Positions 14,661 through 28,145 of a DNA stretch of 64,000 nt are shown in pieces. The stretch is taken from positions 809,765-873,764 of the forward strand of contig JAFBJZ010000882.1 of the NCBI GenBank assembly GCA_016785225.1. The letters are read 5' to 3'. The notes below the pieces were generated by a model that did no database searches, was not told the origin of the DNA, and was given only the letters and a program-made list of their open reading frames with translations. A program made the position numbers and the translations under genes. This DNA comes from Psettodes erumei (Eukaryota; Chordata; Actinopteri; Pleuronectiformes; Psettodidae). The number at the start of each line of letters is the position of its first letter. Positions within the stretch are counted from its first letter, which is position 1.

Positions 14661-14663
<3 letters not shown>

Positions 14664-14692
<29 letters not shown>
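14664..14692. repeat. Poly-A run (29)
   Basis: Uninterrupted adenine run. No target-site duplication or retroposed body is evident next to it, so I treat it as a homopolymer. Confidence 0.9.
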
Positions 14693-14696
<4 letters not shown>

Positions 14697-15980
14697 CAAG
14701 TTTATAATAGTCCCACCGAGCTGCATTTTGTCTCTGTCTGTGTACTGAACCAAAGATGATATGTAAAAAATTGCAATTGATTTAGTATTGTAGACAACAT
14801 GCAGACTTCCTGATTATTGATTCATCACCTTGTATGAACTTAGTTTGATTTTTCTATTTCAATTTGGCATTGGCCCACCAACAGGCAATGTGAAAAGAAC
14901 AAAACTAAGCAAGAAAGTCAGTGGTATAGATATATTTAAACTTAAAATGTGCAAATTAGGTTATTTTTTGAATACACTTACCTATATGAAAAAAAACCTC
15001 ATGGTGAACCTTGCTTGCTGCAAGCTGTTTTATAGGAAAAGTGATTTTCTGACAGAGTTGACTCCAACCTTCCCGCCCTCTTGCACTTCTCCTCTGTCCC
15101 AGCAATATATCATACACCCCGGCGTTATGCATGGACCAACTCTAAGTCTGACATTTTAATTGAATTTACAGAGAAAGCGGTCTGACAGCCAGATTCTCTG
15201 CTCATGGTATAGTAACTCCTGAGTTATTTTTTATTTCCAATACCCACCTTTGGCTGAGTCATTCAGTCATAATCTCGCCAGCTGAAGGGCGTCATCATTT
15301 TGTGCAAAGGCAGATGAAATTTATCCCTCCATATAACCCCCTTTAGTCATCCATATCTTCTACAAAGAGATTAGGCTGTGTGAGAGATGCTAAATGAGGC
15401 TTTAATGCAATCTGGATGTTAACGAGACGCATATGTCCACAAACCTATTCATTCCTCTCAGCCCCACATTTGATTTCATTCAGTTGTAAGAATGTGCTGC
15501 TACAACTGTGGTCCCTCTGTGGACTACAAAATCACAGTGCAGCAAGGAGATGTATAGGTCCCCATGTTGGAATAAAGATCGGGGGGGAACTCTGCAAGAC
15601 TATGGAATTGCTTTGCACAAGAAAAATTGACATGCAGCCACTGCTATCACCCCCTCTGCTAAAAGAAGAAGTCATTTGGCAAACACTGGAAAATAAAGGG
15701 ATAAAGAGTAACTGCAGCATGTTGTTACCTACTTTTGGCATTCTCATAATCACAGCGGCAGTCACACAAATTAGTAACTGGGCACATGCCTTCTGAACAT
15801 ATTGGAAAATCAATTTGGAATTATATTTTTATATTTATTCAAACTCTCAGCAAGTAAAGCTCTCACAAAATTTGTATTAATGCCAAAATGAGCTCAGAGT
15901 ATGAAAACTGTGTGAGCCAGAAACCAGTGAAGCATCCGTCCAGATTCTGCCTTGTTTTGTGGCGCTTCTGGTTTCTTCAG

Positions 15981-16024
15981 GTGTGTGTGTGGGGTAGGGT
16001 GTGTGTGTGTGTTTGTGTGTGTGT
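15981..16024. repeat. Interrupted (GT)n microsatellite
   Basis: GT-rich run broken by GGGTAGG and a TTTG unit. Confidence 0.8.
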
Positions 16025-19000
16025 GGGAGGGAGTCTGTTCAGAGCTCAGTCTTGGCTAGTGATTAGACTCTATTGCCTCCTTCAGCATTCAGCTGTGAAT
16101 AATCCTCCTGCAGTCCCTTATTGTGCATTCTGACTCATCTGGAGATTTCTTAAGATGTCTGTCCACTATGAAGGTGACTCCAATAGCTACCTTTCACTGC
16201 TCCAGTAAGATAAATCTCCATTTCCTGTTAGGGAGCTCTTGTTTTTAACTCAGGATTCTAGAAATGCATGTGATTTTTATCATTAAAGTCAACTTTAGTG
16301 CGCGACGTATTACCCAGGGCGCCGAGGACTGTACTCTGTAGGTCATAGAAGTCAAAGATACATGGGCTTGGCTATCACATATCCGGGATCTTCACGAGTC
16401 TGAGACGTCCATTGGAGGCTTAGCTAAGTGCTATGGACTGTAAAATTTTGCACCCTTCTTTTATGATCAAATGTGAATATATATGTAATTTGCTGGGTTT
16501 GCCTTTGCTTTCATGCTGATGCTTAATCCCTAAAGAGGCTGGTTTCTATTCCATCAAAAGAAACGGAAAGCTAATATAGATATCAGTTATCCACAGCACA
16601 TTCAAAATTGGCAAACTTCAAAATAATAATAATAGCGGCATAAAATACCCAGCTGCGCAACTGTTTCAGCAATATATTTCCATTAAGATAATTATATTTA
16701 CATTTTAATTAATTGCCGAGGAGACTGTGCTGGTATGGTCATTACAATGCACACCAGTGCATTTGCCTCCTCGAAGATTCCCTTTCAGACACCGATGGCT
16801 TGCTGTAAAGCAGTCACCGGGGGTTATCCATGATCACAACAAACAGAGGCGCTCGCTGGTTGGTGGCATTCATGGCCAGGCACGACACAACGAGTGCAGG
16901 CAGGTGGTGGAATCAAAGAACCAGAGAGAGATCCTCACCAGGACACCCAAAAGCCAGCACCGATGCAACAGAGACGGAGAGGGTCCTGATCAAAGGGGAG
17001 GGCGAGCTGAGGGCAGGCATCAGTGTGATATAGTCCCACTATCGTCCCTAAGAATCGTTGTAGTATTTTGTACTCAAACTGGTATATGGCTCAGTGTTAA
17101 TGCAGCAATGCAGAATGCCGTACAGAGTGATATGTACTACTGCTCCGGCCTTTTTAGTGACATTGTGGTCAAGGATTAATCAATCAGAGTAGGTATATGC
17201 ATGAATTTCCTCTTCTACCTTTATTTATATATTTATTTTATTTCATTGTCTTTACCTCTGCTTTCACTTTTATTCACGAGAAAACACTCATCTGAACAGT
17301 TGGTGAGATGTTACTTGGGACGCTATGAAACAAAAAACGAATGGATGTCTGATGGAAAATGAAATATTGCTGGATGATTTTTCAAGGCAGTGAGTGGGCA
17401 AAATGGCAATCTCACCCAGGCACTGAGAAACTATTGAAATGAGAGGGCTGACACAATGGAAGTGGGCATATTCCATTGAAGACTCACCTCTAAATCAAAC
17501 TATAACCATGAATGTACATTAAAGACATAGCTGGAGTGGAGAGATATGTCTAGACATAATCTGCCTTGACAGCCCCAATGCTTCCCGCAATAATCTCCTA
17601 TGACTGAGTAAAATCAAATTCACGAAAGATCTTCAAAGTCCTTTTAGAGCAGTGTGTGTTCGGCACAAAGGGTGGGTCCACTTCCAGTATGATTATTTTC
17701 AGGCCTTTTTCTTTGTTCTCTCTTTCGTTTGGTAAAGAGAACAGAGAGCCTTGTTTAAAAAGACACTGTGATCCGCTCTAATTCTTATTGTAAACCCCCA
17801 TTAATGCAAAAAAAGTAGATGAGAGAGTAACCATTAACATGAATGAGAATGAATGAGATTTAATTGAAATTACTGAAACAAGCGTTTTGCATTTAAATGC
17901 ACTTGAAGTCAAAGGATGAGACAGCAGTTGGAAAAATGCTTTGAGTTGGTTTCCTTTGTCTGCTGAGTTCAGAAAGATGACAGTGTTGTGTCGATAGCAT
18001 GCAGGCAGCACCCGTGGCTCACTGCTACTGCTGAGCATATGTGACTGATGTCCTTTCCTACTGATCTTAACTTCAGCGCAAGGCTTGAAGGGATATGGAC
18101 TTCACAAAAACATATTTTTTTGTTAACCTCGAGGTGGTGGTGTTTAGTATGCCGCGCGCAAACCTTCGGCTCTGCTGCAATCGCCACATTAAACACACAA
18201 AACGAAAATTCGACTCTACCCACCTTGCAGACGTATTACCAAGAGACAACACTTGAGCCTGAGGGTTATGAATATAATATTTTAGCAAGATTTCCGGCAG
18301 TTCCTGGGTAACTTTTGCCATTTACATTTGCACTATTATACATGGTTTTTATTGCGATACTAGAAATTTTCCTTACCACAAAAAACTCTTCTCAAGGCAT
18401 ATGCTGCAGGACTGCTAATTGAATATATCCCAGAGGAATTACAGCTGTTTTATATTATTGGTGCTATTGTTGTGTCTTGCTTTAATACCCTTAGGTTTGC
18501 TGTAATTAGCCGGTTGATGGTACTGTTCCACAAAATTTGTGGAAATGTGTTTATTCATCTCCTTGTTGAGTATTAGTTGAGAACATTATTAATATTCACT
18601 GTACGGGTGTGGAAGTGCTATCAATCATCAAAAAATTTGTAAATGTTCTGATATGTGTATAGCTACGTTAGAAAAAAAGCCACAAAGCAACAGCCATACA
18701 GCAGTTGTTCTATTCAATGCAAGCCCCTACAAAGCATTAATTAGTTTAGGTTCAGGTTCAGATGGTAGGAGTCCTCAGGATTACAAGCAATTATGACTGT
18801 GTGATCTGTAAACGTTATGTGTGAAAAGTGGAGAAATACAAAAATTTTATGCCACTGTACGTACACATTAAACATGCAACAAACACAATATAATCAATGT
18901 GGAATTAGAAATGTATATAAATGCTAATTATTATGATCTTACCTATGCAAATATTATCATCAAACATCATCTGGCTCAGCTGTACAGACGTTACGGCTTT

Positions 19001-19974
19001 CAAAACTTTATTTTCCCATTGTTGCTCATTTGTATTCCCTTATGTTCCTCCCTGTGAGTGTCTGCCGAGAGGTAGGAGCGACTGTAGATGTTGTAACTCC
19101 CAGCACGATGTTGTAGATGAGCCCTCTAACTTCTAAACTCATTTGGGAGAAGGTCTCTAAAGGTGACAGATGAAACCATGAGGGGAGAGCAAGAAGAAAA
19201 AAGGTGGGAAGGGTGAAAAAGAGGTCGTGAAGACAAGCCACCTCAGGTCTTAAGGAATTCTCTCCATGCTGCTGCCATTCTACCGGTGTGCCTGTCTCCT
19301 GTCTGAAACCAGCCCCATGAGCTGCAGAGTCAGCTAGGGATATTAAATTTCAGCCCTAATGTTCTGTGGCAAAGGAATTTGAGTCATCTCGCCAAACAAA
19401 TTGGATCTCGCAGCTCATCTGCAATGCAAGGCATGCCCGTACGTATGGCGTCGTGCTGGATGACCAACTCCAACGAGCGGAGGAGTAAGCAGCTGGATTG
19501 TGTAGTGTGACAGCAGTTCAGTGGTCAAGCTCGGATCAAAACAGGAGAAGTGAAGGAAGAAAGAACGGATGAAAAGCTGTGTAGATATCTGTGATTGATA
19601 GGTTTCTGATGGGGTCCTGAGTGCAGCTGGCCAGTGGATCTGAATCTATTTGTCAGAAATGATTGTGGTGATATTGAGTTAGAGGGAGGGGGGGACTGTG
19701 GATGACAATGTGGGGAAAAAAATGAAATATTGAGAGATTGAGAAACAGAAACAGGCAGCACTGCAGGGCACAAACAGAGGCTGGTCCGGGGAAAATGTTG
19801 AAATGGAGGTGTGAGCAGTGTTTCTGAACACTCGGGCTATTACACAGCCTGTCAGAGCCTTTGCGCTCGCCCTTTTTTCTCTCCCTTGTTGTCCACCCCT
19901 TGGTCATCCACAGCAATGATCAGTACAGCCAGACTATTTTTGATCCTTTCCACTTCCAGGCTATTTATTGACAG

Positions 19975-20025
19975 CCCCGCCCTCCCCACGCCGCTCGCGA
20001 GCGCATTTTGTCGCGCGGTGCACAA
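19975..20025. promoter_or_regulatory. CpG-dense patch with CTCGCGAG palindrome
   Basis: CCCCGCCCTCCCC (GC-box-like) is followed by GCTCGCGAGC and GTCGCGCGGTG. It lies in otherwise CpG-poor DNA about 2 kb upstream of the main promoter candidate. CTCGCGAG is close to the TCTCGCGAGA CGCG element bound by BANP. A TATA-like GTATATTG follows at about 20030. It could be an alternative promoter or unmethylated regulatory element; the direction is unclear. Confidence 0.35.
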
Positions 20026-21548
20026 TACAGTATATTGTACATGAAAGGACGGAGGTGTCAATACCGCAGATCTCTCACTGAAAACGTCGGAGCTGCATCT
20101 TTAAAGATCAAAATGACAAGGCTGTGGTCAGGACTCCACTTACGTGCTGTGAGAAAAGAGTTAGATCCCAGGTAATGATATGAGATTACAGACCTGGTGC
20201 CTGGCTCCCTTTGAAGTTCAGTCACTTAAATGAGCTACTTGAACTATGCGTTAACCTCACAGAAGCTGCCTTGAACTTTGAATAATGACCTTCATTTAAC
20301 AGCAGGGACATTAATCATGCCTTTTAAAGAGTTATAGCCTGTATATATTTAGGCTATATCGTGCATTATACCCTGTCAAAATATCAGTACATGCATGTAG
20401 CCTGTGTCTCAAGTCACCTTTTTTAATTGTGCCCACTAAATATAAAAGCTAAATTGCACCAGTGAAAACGATGCAACATTTATGCAGTAGGGTCCCTCAG
20501 CAAACTGCTGAAATGGGAAACCGCTGCGCTCTTTCAGGTTTCATTTCCAAGCGGCGTCAATAGAAATCCCCATCACTCTAAATTCTTTCACGGATATTTG
20601 TTGAACTTCATTCTCCGCAATCGCGCTCTTGTACAATCATGTCTTGCCTTGACTGATCTCTAAGACATGGTTGAAAGCATCTCAAGTGCGCAGAACATGC
20701 AAAAACGCGTGCACACAAAGCATGAGGTCCCACAGCATTTGGATTCGTCAGAGTAAAGAAAACGTTTTTTCTGCTTGGTGTGTTCTGGGTCAGGCGCAAA
20801 GACAGCGAGGTTCGTTGATTACAATACAAAACGCGCAGGTTGTGGAACAGTCGGGGTCAAAAGAAACAACGACGACTTGGCTTCAAACAGGAAAAGGACA
20901 GCAGTCCCCTGTATAAACAGTACAAAGTCTTGTTTTTTGTTGTCCCCTCCATCCACCCCGACCTCCTCCCTGTGTGGACTTTGTCGCTCTTTGTACATCA
21001 CCATCTGTTGCTTTTGTCATGATCACTACCACCGCAATTATGGGCCATAAGAAGCTGTTTGCATGGACACTCTACATGGGGTTGTTATTTTGGGAGAGAA
21101 CGGTCTCCTCTGGAAAGTCAAATTTGTGGTGTTGACAGAGTATTCGAGAACAAAATTATCAAAAACCAAAACAGCGATGTCCAGTGCATCAGAGATTTTT
21201 TATCATCTTTGTGTAAAAGATAAAAATATAGGTGGATAGAAGCTGAGTGCAAAGTTTTGCTACAGGGGGGCAATTTCTATAAAGCATGTTTATATGTGGG
21301 GAGAAAATAGTGCTGATTTAGTTGTATCTAATACTGTTATTATCATTTTTATTATTATTATTTCATCGTCGAATTTTTCCTGTGAAACGACCAATATTGG
21401 TGTCACTTTGGCAGAAGATCTTGACCTTGCTGCCCCCAATGAGAAGCTAATTGCTCTGGAACGTTAAAGTCTGCCATTCATTAGTTTTGGCTCTTTAACT
21501 CCATTTTTAAAATTGAGGAAAGTCAAAGTGACTCATTTGAGTGCCACC

Positions 21549-21568
21549 AAAAAAAAAAAAAAAAAAAA
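21549..21568. repeat. Poly-A run (20)
   Basis: Uninterrupted adenines upstream of the promoter region. Confidence 0.9.
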
Positions 21569-21929
21569 GTCACAGAGAGCCTTCTCCCTCCACTCCAGCT
21601 AATCAAATCAGAACGTCGCTGGGTCCACTCAGTGTAATTGTGAAGCCTGAATAAGAGAAGGCACCTTTTCTTCTTGAGCTGCCATCTGCCCTGAAACGCA
21701 ACTCACGAGAGGTGACATCAAGTCTTGCAGTTTAAGATGCTATTTGTTCATACTTTCCTATCACTCCCATCGGATGTTTTATAGTTTACAAGATGATATG
21801 ACCATGGGGTGTCAGGGAGCGTCTGAATGGACAGTAAGTCGGCAAGGGCTTAGGGTGCTGCTCGTGATGATTTGCTGGGGGGGTGTCGACTTGAACCTCG
21901 TCCACTCATGAGAAGTATTCGGGGAAAAG

Positions 21930-22139
21930 TAAACGCATGCATGGTGGGAGGGTGGACGCTGTCCTCCCCTCCGCGCGCGCATCGCTGGACTCCTCTCCTC
22001 CTCCTCTCTCCATCATCCGCGTCTCCGAACCTGCTCGCGCCAGGACACGTCTCTCTCTCTCTCTCTCCCTCTCTCTCACTCTCTCACGCTCTCTCTCTCT
22101 CACTCTCTCTCTCTCGCAGACGCTCAGAAGGTGCGTTAA
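21930..22139 (+). promoter_or_regulatory. syndig1l: CpG-dense promoter region with (CT)n tract
   Basis: CpG dinucleotides, rare in most of the window, are dense here (for example the CGCGCGC run near 21973). The segment also holds a long CT-rich tract at about 22050-22118 with C/T interruptions. It sits just upstream of an exon-like segment with a good splice donor and on the correct side of the syndig1l coding exons. Together these suggest a CpG-island promoter. I see no convincing TATA box at a fixed distance, so initiation may be dispersed. The exact start is not visible from sequence. ORFs running through this region are a by-product of GC-rich and CT-repeat composition. Confidence 0.6.
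22050..22118. repeat. (CT)n microsatellite in promoter
   Basis: CT repeats with occasional C or CAC interruptions. GA/CT tracts are common in vertebrate promoters and can exclude nucleosomes; that role here is inference. Confidence 0.9.
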
Positions 22140-22425
22140 CTTTCCGAGGGCGCAAACATTTCAGTCGACTGTGAAGGTAAACGGTTTATTGGGGCGGTTG
22201 GAGGAGAGGGAGCGAGAGACCTTCGCGTTTATAGAGGAGAGGAGATTACGAGAGTGTCACGGCGGCGAGACCTGTTCGCCAGAAGTGATTGGCCATTTCT
22301 TCAAATGAGAAAGTCTGAGAAATGTCTCTTTCTCTGGGCGACACCTTCAGCATCCCAGCCATAATGTACCGGCGGGAACAAGCCAGTGTCTCTCAGACAA
22401 TATTTGGATTGACAAGAACTCAAAG
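22140..22425 (+). other. syndig1l: Probable non-coding first exon (5' UTR) of syndig1l
   Basis: GC-rich sequence continues from the promoter to a donor reading CAAAG then GTAGGG, with GT at 22426-22427. The next usable acceptor before the start codon is the TAG at 28143-28145, which has a pyrimidine-rich lead. The left border is approximate because the transcription start cannot be seen. The exon contains an ATG at 22322 that opens a short uORF continuing into exon 2. No strand-independent proof exists; RNA data would settle it. Confidence 0.5.
22322..22425 (+). other. Candidate uORF, first part
   Basis: An ATG at 22322 is open to the end of the putative first exon (34 full codons plus two bases). 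If spliced to 28146 it reads seven more codons and stops at TGA 28165-28167, upstream of the main ATG. That is a 41-codon upstream ORF. It is an inference that depends on the splice assignment. It resembles nothing I recognise and could act only as a translation-regulating uORF. Confidence 0.3.
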
Positions 22426-25400
22426 GTAGGGAGATGATAACAACGTCTTTGCGTTTCTTTTTGTTTTTTAGTTTTATTCACAGTTTGCTTTCAATCGCAC
22501 GCGTTTTTGCTCCGTTTTCAACGCCTGTAAGAACATGTAATCATAATTTTCTAATACTGGGGAGTAAACTGTCTTTACGCAGAATAGCCTATGTTTTAAT
22601 TTCCACGAACGCACGTGTACACATCTCAGCGATGGATAGGAATAAGTGGGGAATGTGTCGCATTGCAATGTGTCTCTTGTGACGGAAACGGTGAGGATGA
22701 TGTTGATGATGATGAAAACTCCTGCGCACAGTTTCCACCTGCGACTGAGCAGAAATCGCATCCCCCTTGTCTCCGTGTGTGTTGTGATTGACATCTGCTT
22801 TTGGCATGAAGTCATCAAGTCACTCTGTCACAAGCGGACATACTGCATTTTTTTTCCCCCTGTGTGGAGATTAGTCATCGCACTTGGCTTAAGGTTGTTT
22901 TTTCTCCCACCCTGTAAACAAAGAAAGCCAAAAGGCTAGAAAAACAAGAACAGAGGAGGAGTGGTTCAGGGTGTTTTATTGCTTTCTTAATTTTTGCCTG
23001 CAATAAGTCAGTTGGTGGTCACAAGGCAAATTCTTCTACCAAAGGTTTAAGGTGCTCAGGCAGTATAAAAGAAAGAAAAAGAAAAGATGCGTGCAGCATA
23101 CCCCCTCTCTTTATCACACACATTGAGCCATCAATCCCCACCTTTTCCATCTGATCTAATCCTGATGCCTGCAACAATTGGGGTAGCTGAAGTGATCGTG
23201 ATGCCGGGTCTGCTTGAACTGCAGTCCCGGGAGGTGGAACTGAGAAACCTCAGTGTGGTTTTCCACACCTGTCTTCTGCAGTGTTTTGAGACGACTCAAT
23301 CCGTGACACTTTTTTTTTTTTTTTTACTGTGTGGTCTATCTATCTATCTGATTTTAAGCACTTTCAGAAGCAAAGATTAGCGCCAGAGCACAATTTAAAT
23401 TCTGGTGTCTTGCCATCAATTGCTGGAGACCACAATCAATAGGCAGTGAAGACAACTTGGCCAGAGCCTGCCTCTCACTAACAACAAACCACTCAGCAAC
23501 AGTGTACATGGCGGCTATTGACAGCAACCTCCCACTGAATTATTCAAACACATGTGGCTCAGATTTTCAACGGCGGATTTACACATCAAGGAACACTAAA
23601 ATCATCTGACGGAGGTGTGGAAAACACTAAGCCCGCTGTTATGAGTGTAGTGGTACAAGGCTCCGGAGGAGTCCTGACTCCTCTGCGGAAGGGTCCTTGC
23701 CAGGGTTTAATGTTTTATCAGCTCCTCAGATAGTCATTTAGACTGGGGGAGGGGGGGTGACAGACTATCAGCAGTGGCTGCTGACACAGGAATAGGATTC
23801 AGATTAAGTTCAAGTGGATTATGACATTTTTACACAGTCTCCTTTGATGATAATAGTTCATAAAAGGATCAGTCAACACTGTGTTAAGCCCATTACTCAC
23901 TTCATACATTTCTGCTGTTTAATCTGTCAGTGGACTTTCATGTGCTGAGGCCAGGGGTAAGGTTCGCTGACAAATGTGCTTTAGGATGTATTTGCATTTT
24001 AAGCAAATGAGCTCTCATGCATTACCCCGTTCGGTGATCATCCATAACTACCTGCCGTTACATTGTTATGCATATTATACTGCCAGCCACTGCCTCCAAA
24101 ATTAAATTACGGAAAGATGAAGTTGTTGTTGTCAAGCGCAGTGGGCAGATCTCCACATGCGGTACGCAGGAAAAGCTGTGAGAGATACAGCCTGGATGAA
24201 ATAGGTTGGTAAACATGGCCGACAGATAAGACACATTGGTATTCAGCTGCATCTCGCCATGCTGGCCTCAAGGCCTGGCTGATAATACCAGCTCTCAGCT
24301 TCAGGGTCAGAGGTCTGAGGTTGATTGGCAATGGGCTGACGCAGGGAAATAGAGTGTGCTGACTGTGGTCTAATGGGGTTGAAGCGCACAGAAGTATCAG
24401 CGTGGCGGGCATGTTAGCAATGCCACGGCCTCATTCTTACCCTCCCGCACCTGGATGCTCACAGGTTGTTCGCTAATCTATTAGCCCCTTGTCGGACACC
24501 TCTGGGCTCTCCTACACAGCGGCACTGCAGCACGCTGGCCTGTGCCTGTGCCATCTCTGTCATGCCGAATTGTTTTCCTTGCAACAGCGTTCGCTCTGCC
24601 TCATTCGCTTTCAGCTGCACCTCCCAGCTCTTTATACCTCCCGGCCGCTGCCGTCTACCAACATGCCCAGATGCACTCAACCAGAGAATCGCATACAAGT
24701 ACGAGCTCCCTCTTTCTTTCCACCTCTTCTCTCTCCCTCTCTCTCTCTGTCTCTGTTACTCTCTCTCCTTCTCTAACAAACACATCCACCCACTCATACA
24801 CATATATATTTACTCACAGCCGTACATCACAAAACATGATCGCCCACAAACAAATGTTCACACGCACACACAGAGAACCACGGTAATCATCTCCTCTGAT
24901 TATGAAGTGTCCTACATTGCTCAGCTTGCACCGAAATAGCTTATTCTCACTTAAATTCCCATTTACCATAAGAAGCCCCCCCCTCGCACCAACAACACAA
25001 CAGCAACACATTAGGAAGCACGACAACACCAAAAAGATTTCGCAGCGCATCCCTAAGTAATGACACGAAAAGTAATCCGCTGTCAGCTTGTAGCGCTGGT
25101 GCAGAGTCTGAGTTTTAGTGAGTGTCAGAAGTACTTAGATGAACCCGTTCTATCCCTATAAGCTACTGTTGTATATGCTACTCTAGAACCTGTCACAATT
25201 TGAGTTTATCAGCACTGACCTGTTTGCAGTACCCGATAAGCCGGCCTGTTTGAAAACCTTAATGAAGAGAAAATAAAAGGGCTATTTTTGTCCCGTGCTC
25301 CAGCATTGCAATAGAAGCCCGTCAAAGTAGCTTCTCCTCTTGCTGACTGTCTCATGTGATCATGGTAATCGCAGCAGTGTTTTAAAATTGATGCAGTCTT

Positions 25401-28145
25401 GATTTATTGATGGCATTTGCCCCTTGCAACTTAAGTGGCTTACAGTTTGATCAGAAAAGTAAACGCTCTCTGACATTTCAAAAACTTGGGACACAAGAGT
25501 GTGTCATGCTTAAGTTGTTTTTGACGTCCCATGAAAACCCATAAATAGAAACCAGTTCAACTTTTAATCTATAAATGCAGTTCGTGTTCACGAAATCAGC
25601 CTTGATTATTTGTCAGTCCCACTGGGGGATACCATAGCAAAATTTCAGGGGTGTAGTTTTTTGCTGAAGGACACCTAAGCAAGGTCGACTCCACCATGGG
25701 GTCAGAGAGCATCATCCCGCCCCAGAGAAGCAGCAGCGTATGACACGTGACAGCAGCATCCAAAATAGATAGAGCCCTCAGCACCTGCTCATCTTTTAGT
25801 CTTTCATGAGAATTTGTTCATAACAAAGTTACTCATGTGTTCATGAACTGCGCAAGTGTGTGCGTTCCCTCGAGCTACATGTGCACCAAAGAGTTCACTG
25901 GCTTGGAACAACAATGTCAGCATATTCGAGTGGAGGAGGTCCAACAGGGAGGAACCATGAAAACTTTGTTGGCTGTCCGGTGCTTACTGAGCTTCAGGAA
26001 GCCTGTGAGCACGAAGCTTCTATTTTATTCATGGGGCAGAAAACATGAAAAGTATAGCAAACAAAAACCCTAGAATGGAGGAAATGAGGACAACAAAGAA
26101 ATAGTGAGGGAATGTAAGAAGCAAGTGATGATGATTACGCTCTAAATGAAAGATTCTTAGAGTATTGTCCCATAACAACTTACAATTTGGTGGAGACAAC
26201 CAACATTTTTATGACCTCTCCTGCACATCTTTAATGTCACGCGGTGTAGAGAGGCTATTTAAATGAAAGTATGGCAGAGAATGTAAAAGGTTAAGTAAAA
26301 TAATTAAAAGAAAAATTCTGCTGAATATAAAACAGCAGAGGTTTCTGAACATGATTCACCAAAAGATAAAGAAAAAAAATCAAATCGTCTACGAGGCCAT
26401 TGGTGTTTACCTGCGAACCAACAAGCAATTATCCATATCCCATTGCCACAATGCCATTTTGCTTCATGTGTAATCTTGTTGTCTTCAAATGGAAATACCT
26501 CCTCCTTATGGGTTTAGAAATACTGCAGTAAGCCAGCCATACACGATTGGGGTCAGGACCCCAAGAAATAATCTGCTTTTGGCATTTCTATTTTAAACAC
26601 AGTTTAATCAGACAAAGGCTAGAAGGGTCAACTCAGAAGCTTCCAAGAACTCTTGGTAATGGCTGGGAGAGAAAGACCTTTTGATCATTTTGATGGTTAG
26701 GTTACAATTTTCATCTTACTTCTGCAAATTGTAAAGATGGTGTCAGTCAATATTAATGGTTGTGCATCTCTAGCTCGCATTTATGGTGAAATGTCAGGTC
26801 ACTAAAGGTCCTAACTTGACAACTTTTTGGCAAACAGACATTTCTCCTTTCTGATATTTTAATTTTAGAGGGGGGGATTTTATAAGAGCAAAATAATGTC
26901 AATGAATACCTGAAACTCACAAGGAGCTGAATAGCTAATTAGGAAATGTAAACACAGCTGAATGCTTAATGTGCCATATTGGAAATTAAGTTAATAATTT
27001 AAAACAGTTCATTAAAAATGGTGTTAAAAAGGTTTAAAAACGTAAATGCTCTGTATTTTTGTTGGTTCTCAGAAATAGCATCAGAGTAAGTGCTGATATT
27101 GCTCTGTTTGTTGTGATCTGTTGATCTGTTTGCTGCGCCATAAAGTATTACAGTATGCATTTTCTACTTGACCATTTATATGTATTTACCGGAGGATTTG
27201 GGAATGTAAAGTGGCTGTCTAGCTTTGCTCAAGGTCAGTACGCTTAACATCTAAATTCCAATACCACTGAATTTGTTGCACTGAAATTTTTACTTTGAAG
27301 AACCAACTTTATTTTCAAGATCCGGGCTACCAAGGATAAAGCCATCCAGCCAGAGTGGAAATGATCCAGTGCTGATTCAGTTTCATAATTATCAATGCAG
27401 TTTCTCAGAATGTTCTAATCTTTATTCCCTTTATTCCTTAGAAATGAGGGAGACTTGGCCACCTTGGTTAATTCTTTATCATTACTGATTTTAATACAGT
27501 TACTAGTTGCTAAATAGAAATAGAATTAACCTCTATGACAGCTTGTGTTTAGATGCTCATATTTAACCTTTTTCTTTTGCTATTATATATATTCACACGG
27601 TAAAGAAAATCTGCAAACAGCGCTAAGGTAATTTCAGCGTAAATGTCAGCCTTATATTTACACAGGTGTGGAAGATTACAGCTCTCCGAGCTGTATATGT
27701 GTAGGAGGCCTCAACTGATCAGACAGTGAGGCTGATGATGCCTAATAAGACTCAAACAATATAACAATAATAATCTATTTTGGTGCAAAAAAAGGAACAC
27801 GTGCACATACACACATGCCAAGAAGACGAAGGATAATATGCTATGGTATTTTAAGTAGGTGGCAGTGCCTTGATACATTGTGTGTGTTCGGCTATGTGTC
27901 AACAGTAAGGAAGCAAATTTTACTTAATTGAATCATCTGCAGGGCGCAGCTCTTGACTAGCGCAGCGCTGCTAAAGTAGTTTCTGCTGAGGGAGCGACGG
28001 CTACACTCTGATCTGATCTGATCTGAGCAAGCGCTTGACAAATTGTCACCAGACTGTTACCTGGTAGTTGTCAAATAAAATTTTTCCCTCTCAAGTTTTA
28101 ATCTACAAACTCCCCTTTCTCTCTTGCTGTGTGTTTCCTCTGTAG
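22426..28145 (+). other. syndig1l: Intron 1 of syndig1l (inferred)
   Basis: About 5.7 kb between the putative first exon and exon 2. It holds a poly-T run at about 23310-23326 followed by a short TCTA run, a CT-rich stretch at about 24715-24780, a SINE-like remnant at about 25590-25760 and a GATCT direct repeat at about 28010-28026. I see no coding exon in it. Confidence 0.5.
25590..25760 (-). repeat. Possible SINE remnant
   Basis: On the minus strand, AGGTGTCCTTCAGCAAAAAA, CTACACCCCTGA and GTGGGACTGACAAAT resemble the body of tRNA-derived fish SINEs (GTGTCCTTGAGCAAGACACTTAACCCC...). The tRNA-like head is not recognisable. Weak evidence. Confidence 0.3.

Larger units (their letters stand above)
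1..21929. other. Upstream region without a supportable gene
   Basis: About 22 kb with no ORF that reads like a known protein and no pair of splice sites framing recognisable coding sequence. The longest ORFs (183 codons at 1076-1627 and 231 codons at 9699-10394, both minus) have no recognisable motif. Visible content is repeat remnants, homopolymer runs (A29 at 14664-14692, A20 at 21549-21568, G-rich run near 9531-9545) and microsatellites. Distal enhancers of syndig1l or of an upstream neighbour may lie here. Confidence 0.6.

Noticed and set aside
14664..14692. A29 run as the tail of a processed pseudogene or LINE
   Set aside because: No retroposed body upstream and no flanking target-site duplication that I can see.
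21872..22308. Overlapping ORFs with SLSLSL and RERERE runs
   Set aside because: Products of the (CT)n tract and few stop codons in CpG-rich promoter sequence.
24466..24939. 157-codon plus-strand ORF
   Set aside because: Runs through a CT-rich simple repeat; no recognisable motif.
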